From positions 1 to 9,109 of the forward strand of contig PIVQ01000265.1 in NCBI GenBank assembly GCA_003354055.1: a stretch of DNA of 9,109 nucleotides, read 5' to 3'. The notes beneath the pieces are model-generated. The model was not told where the DNA came from. It was given only the letters and a program-made list of their open reading frames with translations, and did not search any database. Shown here piece by piece: positions 1 through 6,661 of this stretch. Each line of letters begins with the position of its first letter. Position 1 is the stretch's first letter. A program made the translations under genes and the position numbers. The stretch comes from Desulfobacteraceae bacterium. Lineage in GTDB: Bacteria > Desulfobacterota > Desulfobacteria > Desulfobacterales > Desulfobacteraceae.

Positions 1-1
1 T

Positions 2-154
2 GCCTGGAAGATTTATCATCGGTTTCCAAACGGGGATTTTGTGGTATTGAGCCGTGCCGGTCATCTGTTACACATGGAGCAGCCGGAACAGTTTCAATTC
101 CACGTGAAGGACTGGCTGGCAAGAGTCCTCAACCGAGCATCTGAAGGAGGGTAA
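2..154 (+). CDS. Alpha/beta hydrolase, C-terminal fragment (5' end outside window)
   Basis: An open frame enters from the left edge and ends at TAA 152-154, giving the last 50 residues of a protein. The visible end reads FVVLSRAGHLLHMEQPEQF followed by an amphipathic stretch ending in KDWLARVLN. This matches the C-terminal signature of alpha/beta-hydrolase-fold enzymes, in which the GH supplies the catalytic histidine of the Ser-His-Asp triad and is followed by a hydrophobic run, E-x-P and a final helix. Nucleophile and acid lie outside the window, so the substrate (ester, haloalkane, C-C bond and so on) cannot be assigned. The gene stops one base before the ATG of the TPR gene, and the ribosome binding site of that gene lies inside this frame. 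Family assignment is fairly safe for so short a piece; specificity is unknown. Confidence 0.72.
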   Translation, partial: AWKIYHRFPNGDFVVLSRAGHLLHMEQPEQFQFHVKDWLARVLNRASEGG

Positions 155-155
155 A

Positions 156-1160
156 ATGAAAAAAGTCCTGTTAGTCGTGATCTCCATGCTTTTTATCGCC
201 GCTCCTCAGCTCTTGGCCGAGGACGATCCCTGCAAGGCAAAGATGACAGCCCTTGGGGAGAATAAAAAAGATCCCAAGGCCATCAGCCGGATTCTGGATG
301 AACTGGAAACCGCAGGGTGCGTCGAAAAAATCGGTGATAAATGGTTTTACTGGAATCGGGGGATAGTGAGGCACAGGCTTAGAAATTACACGGGGGCTGA
401 GCAGGATTTTGCCGTTTTACTGACTCTGGGGTTGCCTCCAAAGGACCAGGCCAATGTGATGACCCGCCATGCAGATAACCTGGTCCTGCTAGAACGGTAT
501 GACGAGGCCCAAAAAGAGCTGCTGGCTGCCCTGGAACTCCGGCCGGAATCCGGTATGGCCCTGATGCGGCTGGCAGAGGTCTACTGGTATAAAAAAGAAA
601 AGCAAAAGGCCCTGGATACCATTATGCGGTTTAAGGCCCTTTCTCCAGAAGATCCCCGAATGCTGTACGAGGTGGCCAATTTTCTGCATACCTATCAATT
701 TGACCCCGAGGCCATAAGCGCCTATCAGGAATTTCATCGGGTTAAATCCGGTACCCAAATGACATACTTCAACCTTGCACGGTCCTATCATCGGACCGGT
801 CAGACAGAGTTGGCCTCAGAGGGGTTTATCAAAGCCTATGAATTGAAGCCCAGTGACCTGAGGCCCATAAAAATAGGTGTGTCCCTGTTAATGATGGATA
901 AAAATGAAGAGGCGGCCATTGGCCTGGCTGAAAAGGCATTTGGCATACGTGGTAGATCGGAAATTGGGATTGCACTGTATCTGGCGCAACTCTATAAAGA
1001 GACCCAATGGTGCAGGGATGTCGCATATTGGTATAATAAGGCAGCAGAACTTGAAGCGGATGGGATGAAAGAAGAGTACCTCTCACAAGCCGAATATTTC
1101 AAGGCCAAGACTTCCGATTGTCAAGAGGGTTCCCGCAGGAAATATGGTAAACAGGAGTAA
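156..1160 (+). CDS. Secreted TPR-repeat protein
   Basis: The 334-residue product starts with a classical Sec signal peptide: KK at residues 2-3, a hydrophobic core at 4-16, and a likely cleavage after LLA (residue 21), giving a mature periplasmic or outer-membrane-associated protein starting EDDPC. From about residue 63 to 310 it is built of helix-turn-helix repeats of roughly 33-35 residues with the TPR pattern of W/Y, L, A/G and P at typical positions (for example A-x2-ALELRPE near 125-131, AYELKPSD near 227-234 and KAAELEADG near 298-306). About seven units are visible. TPR arrays bind peptides or partner proteins and have no catalytic role. Four cysteines, two near the N-terminus of the mature protein and two near its C-terminus, could form disulfides (inference). 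The start is supported by GGAGG at 146-150, five bases before ATG. It is one base downstream of the hydrolase stop, which suggests translational coupling. The specific partner is unknown. Confidence 0.88.
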   Translation: MKKVLLVVISMLFIAAPQLLAEDDPCKAKMTALGENKKDPKAISRILDELETAGCVEKIGDKWFYWNRGIVRHRLRNYTGAEQDFAVLLTLGLPPKDQANVMTRHADNLVLLERYDEAQKELLAALELRPESGMALMRLAEVYWYKKEKQKALDTIMRFKALSPEDPRMLYEVANFLHTYQFDPEAISAYQEFHRVKSGTQMTYFNLARSYHRTGQTELASEGFIKAYELKPSDLRPIKIGVSLLMMDKNEEAAIGLAEKAFGIRGRSEIGIALYLAQLYKETQWCRDVAYWYNKAAELEADGMKEEYLSQAEYFKAKTSDCQEGSRRKYGKQE

Positions 1161-1193
1161 ACCGGCACCAATAGAAGATATTGCTGCCGGTTT
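1159..1193 (+). terminator. Candidate intrinsic terminator after the TPR gene, between convergent genes
   Basis: AAACCGGCA (1159-1167) is the exact reverse complement of TGCCGGTTT (1185-1193). Inside it, AATA (1170-1173) can pair with TATT (1179-1182) across a 2x2 internal loop, leaving a five-base loop. The outer stem overlaps the stop codon of the TPR gene and runs into four T residues (1191-1194), which is a weak U tract. It lies in the 48-bp gap between convergent genes and could serve both strands; on the minus strand the tail is only TTTA. Confidence 0.45.
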
Positions 1194-1208
1194 TGATTCG
1201 AGTCGTAT

Positions 1209-1808
1209 TTACTGATTGTAAAGCGGATATTCAATATATTGGGCAGTTGTCTTAGCCTGTTTCTCCCCAAACAGCCTTCCCACCATGTATAAACTCATGT
1301 CCATGCCCGCAGCCACTCCGGCCGATGTCAGAATTTTTCCATTGTCGGTAAACCGCTTGTCCCGGACGATAGTCGCATCCGGGGCCTGGGCTTCAAGTTC
1401 AGGGAATACCTCATGGTGGGTGGTGGCGGTAAGGCCTTTTAGCAGGCCGAGTTTGCCCAGGACCAGGGAGCCGGAGCAGACAGAGAGGATATTCTCACAG
1501 GTTGGGGCGGCCTGATTGATCCAGTTCAATACCTTTTCGTTTTTCAGCAGGGCTCTGGTGCCGGAACCGCCGGGGATGATGAGATAATCAGGGGAGGGGC
1601 AGGTCTCCAGGGTATAATCTGGTACCACCTGAAGACCATTCTTGGCCACGATGGTACGGTAGGTTTCGCCTATGGTAAACACATTCAGCAATTCATACTG
1701 ATTCAACTCGTTAACTACTGAAAACACCTCAAACGGGCCGGCAAAATCAAGAACTTCCACATCAGGGAAAATGAATATGGCAAGGTTTTTTTTTGTATGA
1801 TTGTCCAT
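1209..1808 (-). CDS. DJ-1/PfpI family protein (class I glutamine amidotransferase-like; isonitrile hydratase-like subgroup)
   Basis: The 199-residue protein covers a single DJ-1/PfpI domain. The N-terminal strand and loop IFIFPDVEVLDFAGPFEVFS (residues 11-30) carries the D-x2-GP-x-EVF signature of the AraC-associated/InhA-like subgroup. The nucleophile elbow is SVCSGS with Cys111, followed by LGLLKG and ATTHH (128-132), and SAGVAAGMDMSL matches the conserved C-terminal helix start. In characterised relatives the elbow Cys is reactive, with roles as isonitrile hydratase, glyoxalase or amidase. The residue after Cys is Ser here, where the Pseudomonas isonitrile hydratase InhA has Thr, so that exact activity is not assured. 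A strong AAAGGAG lies five bases before the ATG (1814-1820). The gene is 60 bp downstream of the AraC-type regulator on the same strand with no terminator between, so the two are probably one operon. It is homologous to the sensor half of that regulator. Family is sure; reaction is not. Confidence 0.9.
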   Translation of the reverse strand: MDNHTKKNLAIFIFPDVEVLDFAGPFEVFSVVNELNQYELLNVFTIGETYRTIVAKNGLQVVPDYTLETCPSPDYLIIPGGSGTRALLKNEKVLNWINQAAPTCENILSVCSGSLVLGKLGLLKGLTATTHHEVFPELEAQAPDATIVRDKRFTDNGKILTSAGVAAGMDMSLYMVGRLFGEKQAKTTAQYIEYPLYNQ

Positions 1809-1868
1809 GGGATCTCCTTTGTTTATATTTGAAAATTGAAACTTCGCGCGATTGTTTTAAGAGTCGGT

Positions 1869-2870
1869 CTAATGCCCGAACCGTTTTCTATACAGATTGG
1901 GCAGGACATGAAGCTGGCGCTTGAATGCCCTGCGCATCATTTTTTCATCCTTAAAACCGGATTTGCTGGCGATTTCCTTGAAGCTTAAGGTCCGGGTTTC
2001 TATCTGATGGGTCGCCAGTTCCACCCGCATTTTTTCTACAAATTTTCCCGGTGTGATACCTATTTCCTGCTTAAAGGTCCTGGCAAAATTCCGTTCACTC
2101 ATGGCACAGCGATACGCCAGAGCATCCACAGATAGGTCCTGGGTCGGATTCTGCTTCATCCATTGGAGAACCTCTTCAAGTTTCCCTTTGGCTGCGGCCT
2201 GCCGTGCCAGACTTGTACTGAACTGAGACTGGCCGCCCTGGCGCTTCATGAACACCACCAGTTGTTTGGCGATTTTAAGAGCCAGATCCCGGCCGTGATC
2301 TTCTTGCACAAGGGCCAGTGCCAGATCAATCCCGGCGGTCACCCCGGCTGAAGAGTAGATATGATCACTTTTTACAAATATTTTATCCGGATTCACATTT
2401 ACCTGCGGATAGGCCTTGGCCAGACGCTGGGTCGCAGACCAGTGTGTGGTGGCTGTTCGTCCGTTCAGAAGCCCTGCCTGGGCCAGAAGAAAGGTGCCTG
2501 TACAGATAGAGGCCATGCGGCGAACACGAGTACTCTGATCTTTGATAAACTTTATAAGACCGGGCTGATACCTGGCCTGGTACACTCCGCTGCCACCCGC
2601 AACCATAAGGGTGTCCAGGGAAGCTGTGTCAAAGGAGTTGATTGATTTATCCGCCACCAGCTGAAGTCCTGAGGTCATGGCCACAGGTCCTGCTGTTTCG
2701 GCAATCAGGGAAAGACGGTAGGCTTTGGGTTCTGTCTTGCCTGCGGCAGACAGTATTTTTTTTGCCTGGGAAAAGACTTCCATGGGTCCTGTGATGTCCA
2801 GAATCTGGGCATCGGGGAATATGATCTGTCCTACATGGCGGGTAAGGTTACTTTTCTCTTTTTTTGCCAT
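1869..2870 (-). CDS. AraC-family transcriptional regulator with N-terminal DJ-1/PfpI domain (GATase1_AraC type)
   Basis: The 333-residue length is typical of FtrA/CdhR/GbdR-like regulators. Residues about 13-205 form a DJ-1/PfpI sensor domain: IIFPDAQILDITGPMEVFS at 16-34, AGGSG at 91-95, the elbow SICTGT with Cys123, and ATTHW at 140-144. Residues about 225-333 form the paired helix-turn-helix AraC DNA-binding domain, with LSVDALAYRCAMSERNFARTF as first HTH and LSFKEIASKSGFKDEKMMRRAF as second. The usual G-V-S-P before the final YRxRF is replaced here by HVLP-N, a mild divergence. In studied relatives the DJ-1 domain senses small metabolites such as carnitine, betaine or amino acids, and the protein activates nearby catabolic genes. 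Here the only co-directional partner is the following DJ-1/PfpI gene. The start is fixed by AGGAGG (2877-2882), six bases upstream. I could not identify a convincing promoter in the upstream spacer. Confidence 0.93.
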   Translation of the reverse strand: MAKKEKSNLTRHVGQIIFPDAQILDITGPMEVFSQAKKILSAAGKTEPKAYRLSLIAETAGPVAMTSGLQLVADKSINSFDTASLDTLMVAGGSGVYQARYQPGLIKFIKDQSTRVRRMASICTGTFLLAQAGLLNGRTATTHWSATQRLAKAYPQVNVNPDKIFVKSDHIYSSAGVTAGIDLALALVQEDHGRDLALKIAKQLVVFMKRQGGQSQFSTSLARQAAAKGKLEEVLQWMKQNPTQDLSVDALAYRCAMSERNFARTFKQEIGITPGKFVEKMRVELATHQIETRTLSFKEIASKSGFKDEKMMRRAFKRQLHVLPNLYRKRFGH

Positions 2871-2953
2871 CTCTTTCCTCCTCTTTCCTTTTTATGGGCA
2901 TCATCCCAGAAAAAAGAATTGACCACAATGACAAAGAAGGCGCAAAAACAGAC

Positions 2954-2991
2954 AAAAAAGCCCCCGGCAGTGCAAAATTGCCAGGGGCTTT
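2954..2991 (-). terminator. Intrinsic terminator of the NTF2-like gene
   Basis: AAAGCCCC (2957-2964) pairs with GGGGCTTT (2984-2991), and GGCA (2966-2969) pairs with TGCC (2979-2982), separated by one C/A mismatch, with a nine-base loop. Read on the minus strand, the GC-rich stem is followed by TTTTTT, then GTCTG and another T run, an excellent rho-independent tail. It lies 57 bases after the stop of the minus-strand gene ending at 3048 and insulates the AraC/DJ-1 unit downstream, which therefore probably has its own promoter between 2871 and 2956. Confidence 0.85.
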
Positions 2992-3047
2992 GTGGTTTTA
3001 CAGATCCGCCCTAAGGCTTAAGGCAGATTAAAAGTAAGATCGTAGGC

Positions 3048-3539
3048 TTAACCCATGGGGTTCAAGGCACCCGGACCCACCTTCCATACACCCTCTTCCT
3101 TTACCAGGGACAGTGTGGTTTCAAATTCATGCTCCTGGATCAGGCAGAAAATATATCCCACAATCCGGAACAGGGGATTGATGCTGCGAAGCGCCGTGGT
3201 GTTGAGCCGGATCGTTGCGGTATCTTCGGTCTGTTCCAATACTTCGGTTTTCAGGAGAATGGGATGCATCTGAAGATAGCTCATCTTATAGCCGCGGTTT
3301 TTGGCATTCTCTTCTTTAATCCGTAAAAAGAGTTCAACCATATCAACGTCATTTTCATTGACCAGAGCATCGGAACTCAGATAGTCGGCCATGGATTCGT
3401 CCAGCATATAGTAAGCTTTTGCAAAGTTTTTAACCACGGATTCAGGGGTAGTGCCCTCTGCCCAGGCAGATGAGGCGCTGAGGCAAAGGCCGATCACCAG
3501 GGCTGCGATCAGGGAAACCAGTCTGGGGGTCTTGTTCAT
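3048..3539 (-). CDS. Secreted small NTF2/SnoaL-like protein of unknown function
   Basis: The 163-residue product has a clear Sec signal peptide (K3, R6, hydrophobic core 7-22, cleavage after AWA at residue 27), leaving a mature domain of about 136 residues. Cys19 is not in a lipobox (preceded by L, not G/A/S), so it is probably a soluble periplasmic protein. The mature part begins PESVVKNFAKAYYMLDESMADYLSS, which fits the opening helices of NTF2-like/DUF4878-type folds (helix, short helix, then curved beta sheet). Later strands include TATIRLNTTAL, FETTLSLVKEEGVWKVG and a closing W-K-V strand, again as in that fold. Such proteins often act as small binding modules, and no catalytic motif can be named. 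The start is supported by AGGAGA (3548-3553), eight bases upstream. It stands alone, with its own terminator and a candidate promoter, divergent from the kinase. Real gene: confident. Fold: moderate. Function: unknown. Confidence 0.82.
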   Translation of the reverse strand: MNKTPRLVSLIAALVIGLCLSASSAWAEGTTPESVVKNFAKAYYMLDESMADYLSSDALVNENDVDMVELFLRIKEENAKNRGYKMSYLQMHPILLKTEVLEQTEDTATIRLNTTALRSINPLFRIVGYIFCLIQEHEFETTLSLVKEEGVWKVGPGALNPMG

Positions 3540-3613
3540 TCGTCAATTCTCCTATTAAAAGTTCAATTAACCACAAATTACATATATTGAGGAATTTAAT
3601 AGCAAATACTCTG

Positions 3614-3642
3614 ATAATATACAATGGGTTAAAACTTGTCGC
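3614..3642 (-). promoter_or_regulatory. Candidate sigma-70-type promoter for the NTF2-like gene
   Basis: On the minus strand GCGACA (3642-3637; 4 of 6 to TTGACA) is followed after exactly 17 bases by TATTAT (3619-3614; 5 of 6 to TATAAT). Transcription would begin near 3607, leaving a leader of about 70 bases before the ATG at 3539. The -35 box lies within one copy of a direct repeat TGTCGCT (3637-3643 and 3652-3658 on the plus strand), which could be a regulator site. The region is AT-rich, so chance matches are easy. Confidence 0.3.
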
Positions 3643-4001
3643 TATTTTTTATGTCGCTCTACGGACTGCCCGACCCTGAGCGCCGGCTTTGAACGTTTTG
3701 GATCTCGTATATAGATTACAATTCAATATTTTTTTGCATTGGAAGGCTTTTTAATGTAATTTAATGATTAGTGATGTCGTTGAAAGTATAATCCTATCTC
3801 CCACTTGTATATCTGAGGCTATTCTTGGAATTTCTCCTTGTGCTGTTTCCACTGGATCGAAAAAAAAACTGATAAAGATCATACGAAATAATGATAACTC
3901 AAGTCTAAAAAACGAGTGAGAAGCTCATATGCCGGTGATAGTGGTGCATCCATAGTCTTCGCGAATACAAAATTATGCGGTCATTTTGGGCTTCAACAAT
4001 T

Positions 4002-4006
4002 GGAGG
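4002..4006 (+). promoter_or_regulatory. Ribosome binding site that sets the kinase start
   Basis: GGAGG stands seven bases before ATG 4014. The in-frame ATG at 3975 is preceded by no purine-rich site, and its 13 extra codons (MRSFWASTIGGLL) would run through this GGAGG. Start at 4014 is therefore preferred. Confidence 0.8.
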
Positions 4007-4013
4007 TCTTTTA

Positions 4014-6641
4014 ATGTCTAAAAAATCAGTCCACAAGGCCCCGCCGAACCATACAGGCGGGATAAAGAATCCAGAAACTATGCCAAAACCAAGATTGAAA
4101 TATTATTTATTACTGACAGCTTTTGCAATGTTGCTCTTCATGACCACGTTTGAAGTGGCAAAGGATCTCCTCAATCCAGGTCTATCCGTTTGGGGATCGC
4201 ACTTCATCACAATCTTGTTTACCTCGTTATTGGCTACCATAATAACTTATTTTGTGTTCAAGCGGATAAATCATCAGAATCAAAAACTCAACGAAGAAAT
4301 TATCATGCGTAAGAATGCTGAAATTCGATTAGAGGGTTTTGAAAATAGAAGTCTTGCCTGGCTTGAATATTCCCCGGTTTGCACCAAGATGGTGGATCTT
4401 GATTTTAATCTGCAATATATGAGTGCTGCAGGTATAAATGGTCTTAATATCGACGATATTACACAGTTTTATGGGAAACCATATCCTTTTGATTTTTATC
4501 CTGAGTCGTTTCGAAATCTAATGATTGGGAATTTGGAAAAAGTTAAAGAAACAGGGGGAATTATCGAACAAGAAGGTTCTGTGGTTGATATAAATGGAGA
4601 CGAATTATGGTTTCATTCGACGCTTGTGCCTGTGAATGATGAAAGAGGGCAAATTGATTACATCATAGTCGTATCCATTGAAACAACCAAACGGAAGCAG
4701 GCTGAAGAGGCATTGCGTGAGAGTGAAAAAAAATATAGAAGTCTTTTTGAAAATGCTGTAGAAGGTTTTTTCCAGAGTGCACCGGAAGGCCGCTTTATCA
4801 GTGTCAATCCGGCCTTTGCCGAGATGCTTGGTTATTCATCCCCTGAAGAACTCATCTCCAACATTACCGACATTGCATCACAGTTCTACGTAAATTCCGA
4901 AGATCGGATACAATATCAGAAATCTCTCCGGGAGTCCGGGAAGGTGGAGAATTATGAATATTTGGCCCGGCGCAAAAATGGGTCGCCGATATGGGTCTCC
5001 AATTCCACCCGTGCACATTTTGATAAAGACGGAAAGGTGATCCGATATGAGGGAACTGTTCAGGATATCACCGAGCGCAAGCGGACAGAGGAAACGCTTA
5101 GGGAGCGTGAAGAGCAATACCGTGCAGTGGTCGAAAATATAGGTGATTCTATCATGAGATATGACAGAAATTTTAAACATATCTATGGGAATCGAAACGC
5201 CCTTGAGGATGTCGGGTTGACTGCTGATCAATATATTGGAAAAACCCATAGAGAAATGGGATTTCCAGGGCACTTGTGTGAGTTATGGGAAAAAAATATT
5301 CAACTTGTCTTTAATACGGGTGAAAAACAAAGTGTAGAGTTCGACGTTGAACTGGCAGAAGGACCAAGGAGTCTGGAGCTTAAGCTAAATCCGGAATTTG
5401 AAACAGATGGAAGTGTTAAAACCGTTATTGGGATATCTCGTGATGTAACCGAACGCAAGCAGGTTGAAGCAGAAAAACGTAATCTTGAATCTCGTCTCCT
5501 GCAAGCCCAGAAAATGGAGGCAATTGGAACACTTGCCGGGGGCATCGCCCATGATTTTAATAATATTCTTTCTCCTTTAGTTGGTTTCACCGAGATGCTT
5601 CAGGAGGATCTCCCTCAAGACAGTTCACATCAAGAGCATGTTGCTGAAGTACTCCAGGCAGCTATGAGAGCAAAAGAGCTTGTTAAACAAATTCTCGCAT
5701 TCAGTCGACAAAGCGACACGGAACTTAAACCGGTTAAACTTCAATCCATACTTGAAGAGGCTCTCAAACTGCTTCGGTCTTCAATTCCCAGAACAATTGA
5801 TATCCAAACAGATTTGGACCCGGATTGTGGTTTGGTGATAGCCGATCCAACTCAATTTCATCAAATCATAATGAATCTTGCCACAAATGCCTATCATGCC
5901 ATGCGGGAATCACGAGGCCGGCTCAAAATAGTTCTCAACCAAAAGAGGGTTGAATCAAACCCCTTAGGATTTTCCGGTTTGCTTCCCGGCAGATATGCAG
6001 TGTTGAAAGTGATTGATTCAGGAACAGGGATTCGTAAGGATATCCTGGATAAAATTTTTGATCCGTATTTCACAACAAAGGAATCCGACAAAGGAACAGG
6101 ATTAGGACTTTCGGTCGTGCAGGGGATTGTTAAAAGTTTTAAAGGTGATATCCATGTCTATAGTGAACCTGGTAAAGGAACCGAAGTTCATGTTTATTTG
6201 CCCATAATGGAAAAAACAATGAGCAATGGTAAACAAGATCTCTTGCAACCTATTCCGGGAGGCATTGAAAGAATTCTCCTGGTGGATGATGAAAAAGCAA
6301 TCGTTAAAATGGAGCAGCAGGTACTTGAGCGGTTGGGGTACCATGTAACATCCCAAACCAACAGTATTGAGGCTCTTGAAACGTTCAAAAAAAATCCGGA
6401 TCAATATGATTTGATTATCTCAGATATGACCATGCCTAATATAACGGGTGTTCAGCTTGCCAATGAAGTTAAAGAGGTAAGATCAGATATCCCCGTCATT
6501 ATATGTACGGGTTTTAGCGAGCAGATCAATGAAGAAACCTGCAGGGAGTTTGGGATTCAGGGGTATTTGGCTAAACCGGTTATAAAAAGAGAAATTGCCC
6601 AAACGATCAGAGATGTTTTGGACAGATTGGGTAAGACTTAG
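4014..6641 (+). CDS. Membrane-bound hybrid sensor histidine kinase (2 TM, 3 PAS, HisKA, HATPase, receiver)
   Basis: The 875-residue protein (numbered from ATG 4014) has two hydrophobic segments near 30-49 and 62-82 with only a short loop between, so sensing is probably mostly cytoplasmic. Three PAS-like domains follow at roughly 108-232, 241-361 and 369-481, each ending in the PAC-type tail I-E-T-T-K-R-K, DITERKR or DVTERKQ, with charged coiled linkers between. The HisKA H-box [11 protein letters not shown] puts the phosphorylated His at 513. HATPase motifs follow: the N-box NLATNA (Asn621/625), DSGTGI, and FDPYFTT plus GTGLGLSV. A receiver domain at about 755-870 has acidic pair Asp758-Asp759, phospho-acceptor Asp804 (ISDMTMP) and Lys854 (LAKP). 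The set is complete, so an active kinase with an on-board receiver is expected. There is no HPt domain and no response regulator nearby, so its output partner is elsewhere. The ligand is unknown. The region has lower GC than both flanks. Confidence 0.95.
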   Translation: MSKKSVHKAPPNHTGGIKNPETMPKPRLKYYLLLTAFAMLLFMTTFEVAKDLLNPGLSVWGSHFITILFTSLLATIITYFVFKRINHQNQKLNEEIIMRKNAEIRLEGFENRSLAWLEYSPVCTKMVDLDFNLQYMSAAGINGLNIDDITQFYGKPYPFDFYPESFRNLMIGNLEKVKETGGIIEQEGSVVDINGDELWFHSTLVPVNDERGQIDYIIVVSIETTKRKQAEEALRESEKKYRSLFENAVEGFFQSAPEGRFISVNPAFAEMLGYSSPEELISNITDIASQFYVNSEDRIQYQKSLRESGKVENYEYLARRKNGSPIWVSNSTRAHFDKDGKVIRYEGTVQDITERKRTEETLREREEQYRAVVENIGDSIMRYDRNFKHIYGNRNALEDVGLTADQYIGKTHREMGFPGHLCELWEKNIQLVFNTGEKQSVEFDVELAEGPRSLELKLNPEFETDGSVKTVIGISRDVTERKQVEAEKRNLESRLLQAQKMEAIGTLAGGIAHDFNNILSPLVGFTEMLQEDLPQDSSHQEHVAEVLQAAMRAKELVKQILAFSRQSDTELKPVKLQSILEEALKLLRSSIPRTIDIQTDLDPDCGLVIADPTQFHQIIMNLATNAYHAMRESRGRLKIVLNQKRVESNPLGFSGLLPGRYAVLKVIDSGTGIRKDILDKIFDPYFTTKESDKGTGLGLSVVQGIVKSFKGDIHVYSEPGKGTEVHVYLPIMEKTMSNGKQDLLQPIPGGIERILLVDDEKAIVKMEQQVLERLGYHVTSQTNSIEALETFKKNPDQYDLIISDMTMPNITGVQLANEVKEVRSDIPVIICTGFSEQINEETCREFGIQGYLAKPVIKREIAQTIRDVLDRLGKT

Positions 6642-6645
6642 GCGC

Positions 6646-6661
6646 GAGGGCATCTTCCCTC
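6646..6661. terminator. Weak hairpin between convergent kinase and radical SAM genes
   Basis: GAGGG (6646-6650) pairs with CCCTC (6657-6661) around a six-base loop, just after the kinase stop codon and overlapping the end of the radical SAM gene. There is no T run on either strand, so it is at best a poor or factor-assisted terminator. The kinase and radical SAM stop codons are separated by only 18 bases. Confidence 0.2.

Larger units (their letters stand above)
3540..4013. other. AT-rich divergent intergenic region between the NTF2-like gene and the kinase
   Basis: This spacer of 474 bases has no convincing gene. Hand counting of 3541-3960 gives about 35% GC, with one GC-rich patch near 3653-3690. 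It holds the candidate minus-strand promoter (3614-3642) and the TGTCGCT direct repeat (3637-3643, 3652-3658). A perfect -10 hexamer TATAAT lies on the plus strand at 3787-3792, but without a good -35, so it is only a weak candidate for the kinase promoter. A start-region look-alike lies at 3738-3757. A minus-strand reading frame of 43 codons (ATG at 3882, stop at 3751) lacks a Shine-Dalgarno site and is not called as a gene. No tRNA, small RNA or riboswitch could be recognised. Confidence 0.6.

Noticed and set aside
489..791. Minus-strand frame of 100 codons
   Set aside because: It is the opposite-strand shadow of the TPR gene.
2895..2908. TGGG-CATCAT-CCCA inverted repeat before the AraC gene
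   Set aside because: A four-base stem is expected by chance; it is not supported as an operator.
3442..3624. Minus-strand frame of 60 codons overlapping the NTF2-like gene start
   Set aside because: It overlaps in another frame the signal-peptide region of a better gene with a good ribosome binding site, and has no site of its own.
3929..3955. Eight-codon frame (MPVIVVHP) in the kinase leader
   Set aside because: It is too short to judge, with only a poor GAGAAG upstream and no attenuator-type codon pattern.
3975..4013. Longer kinase start at ATG 3975
   Set aside because: It has no Shine-Dalgarno site, and the GGAGG at 4002-4006 sits correctly for ATG 4014.
3540..4013. Sigma-54 promoter (GG-N10-GC type) in the divergent region
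   Set aside because: No TGGCAC-N5-TTGC-like match was found on either strand.
4878..5273. Minus-strand frame of 131 codons
   Set aside because: It lies wholly inside the kinase, whose domains are intact there, and has no recognisable motif.
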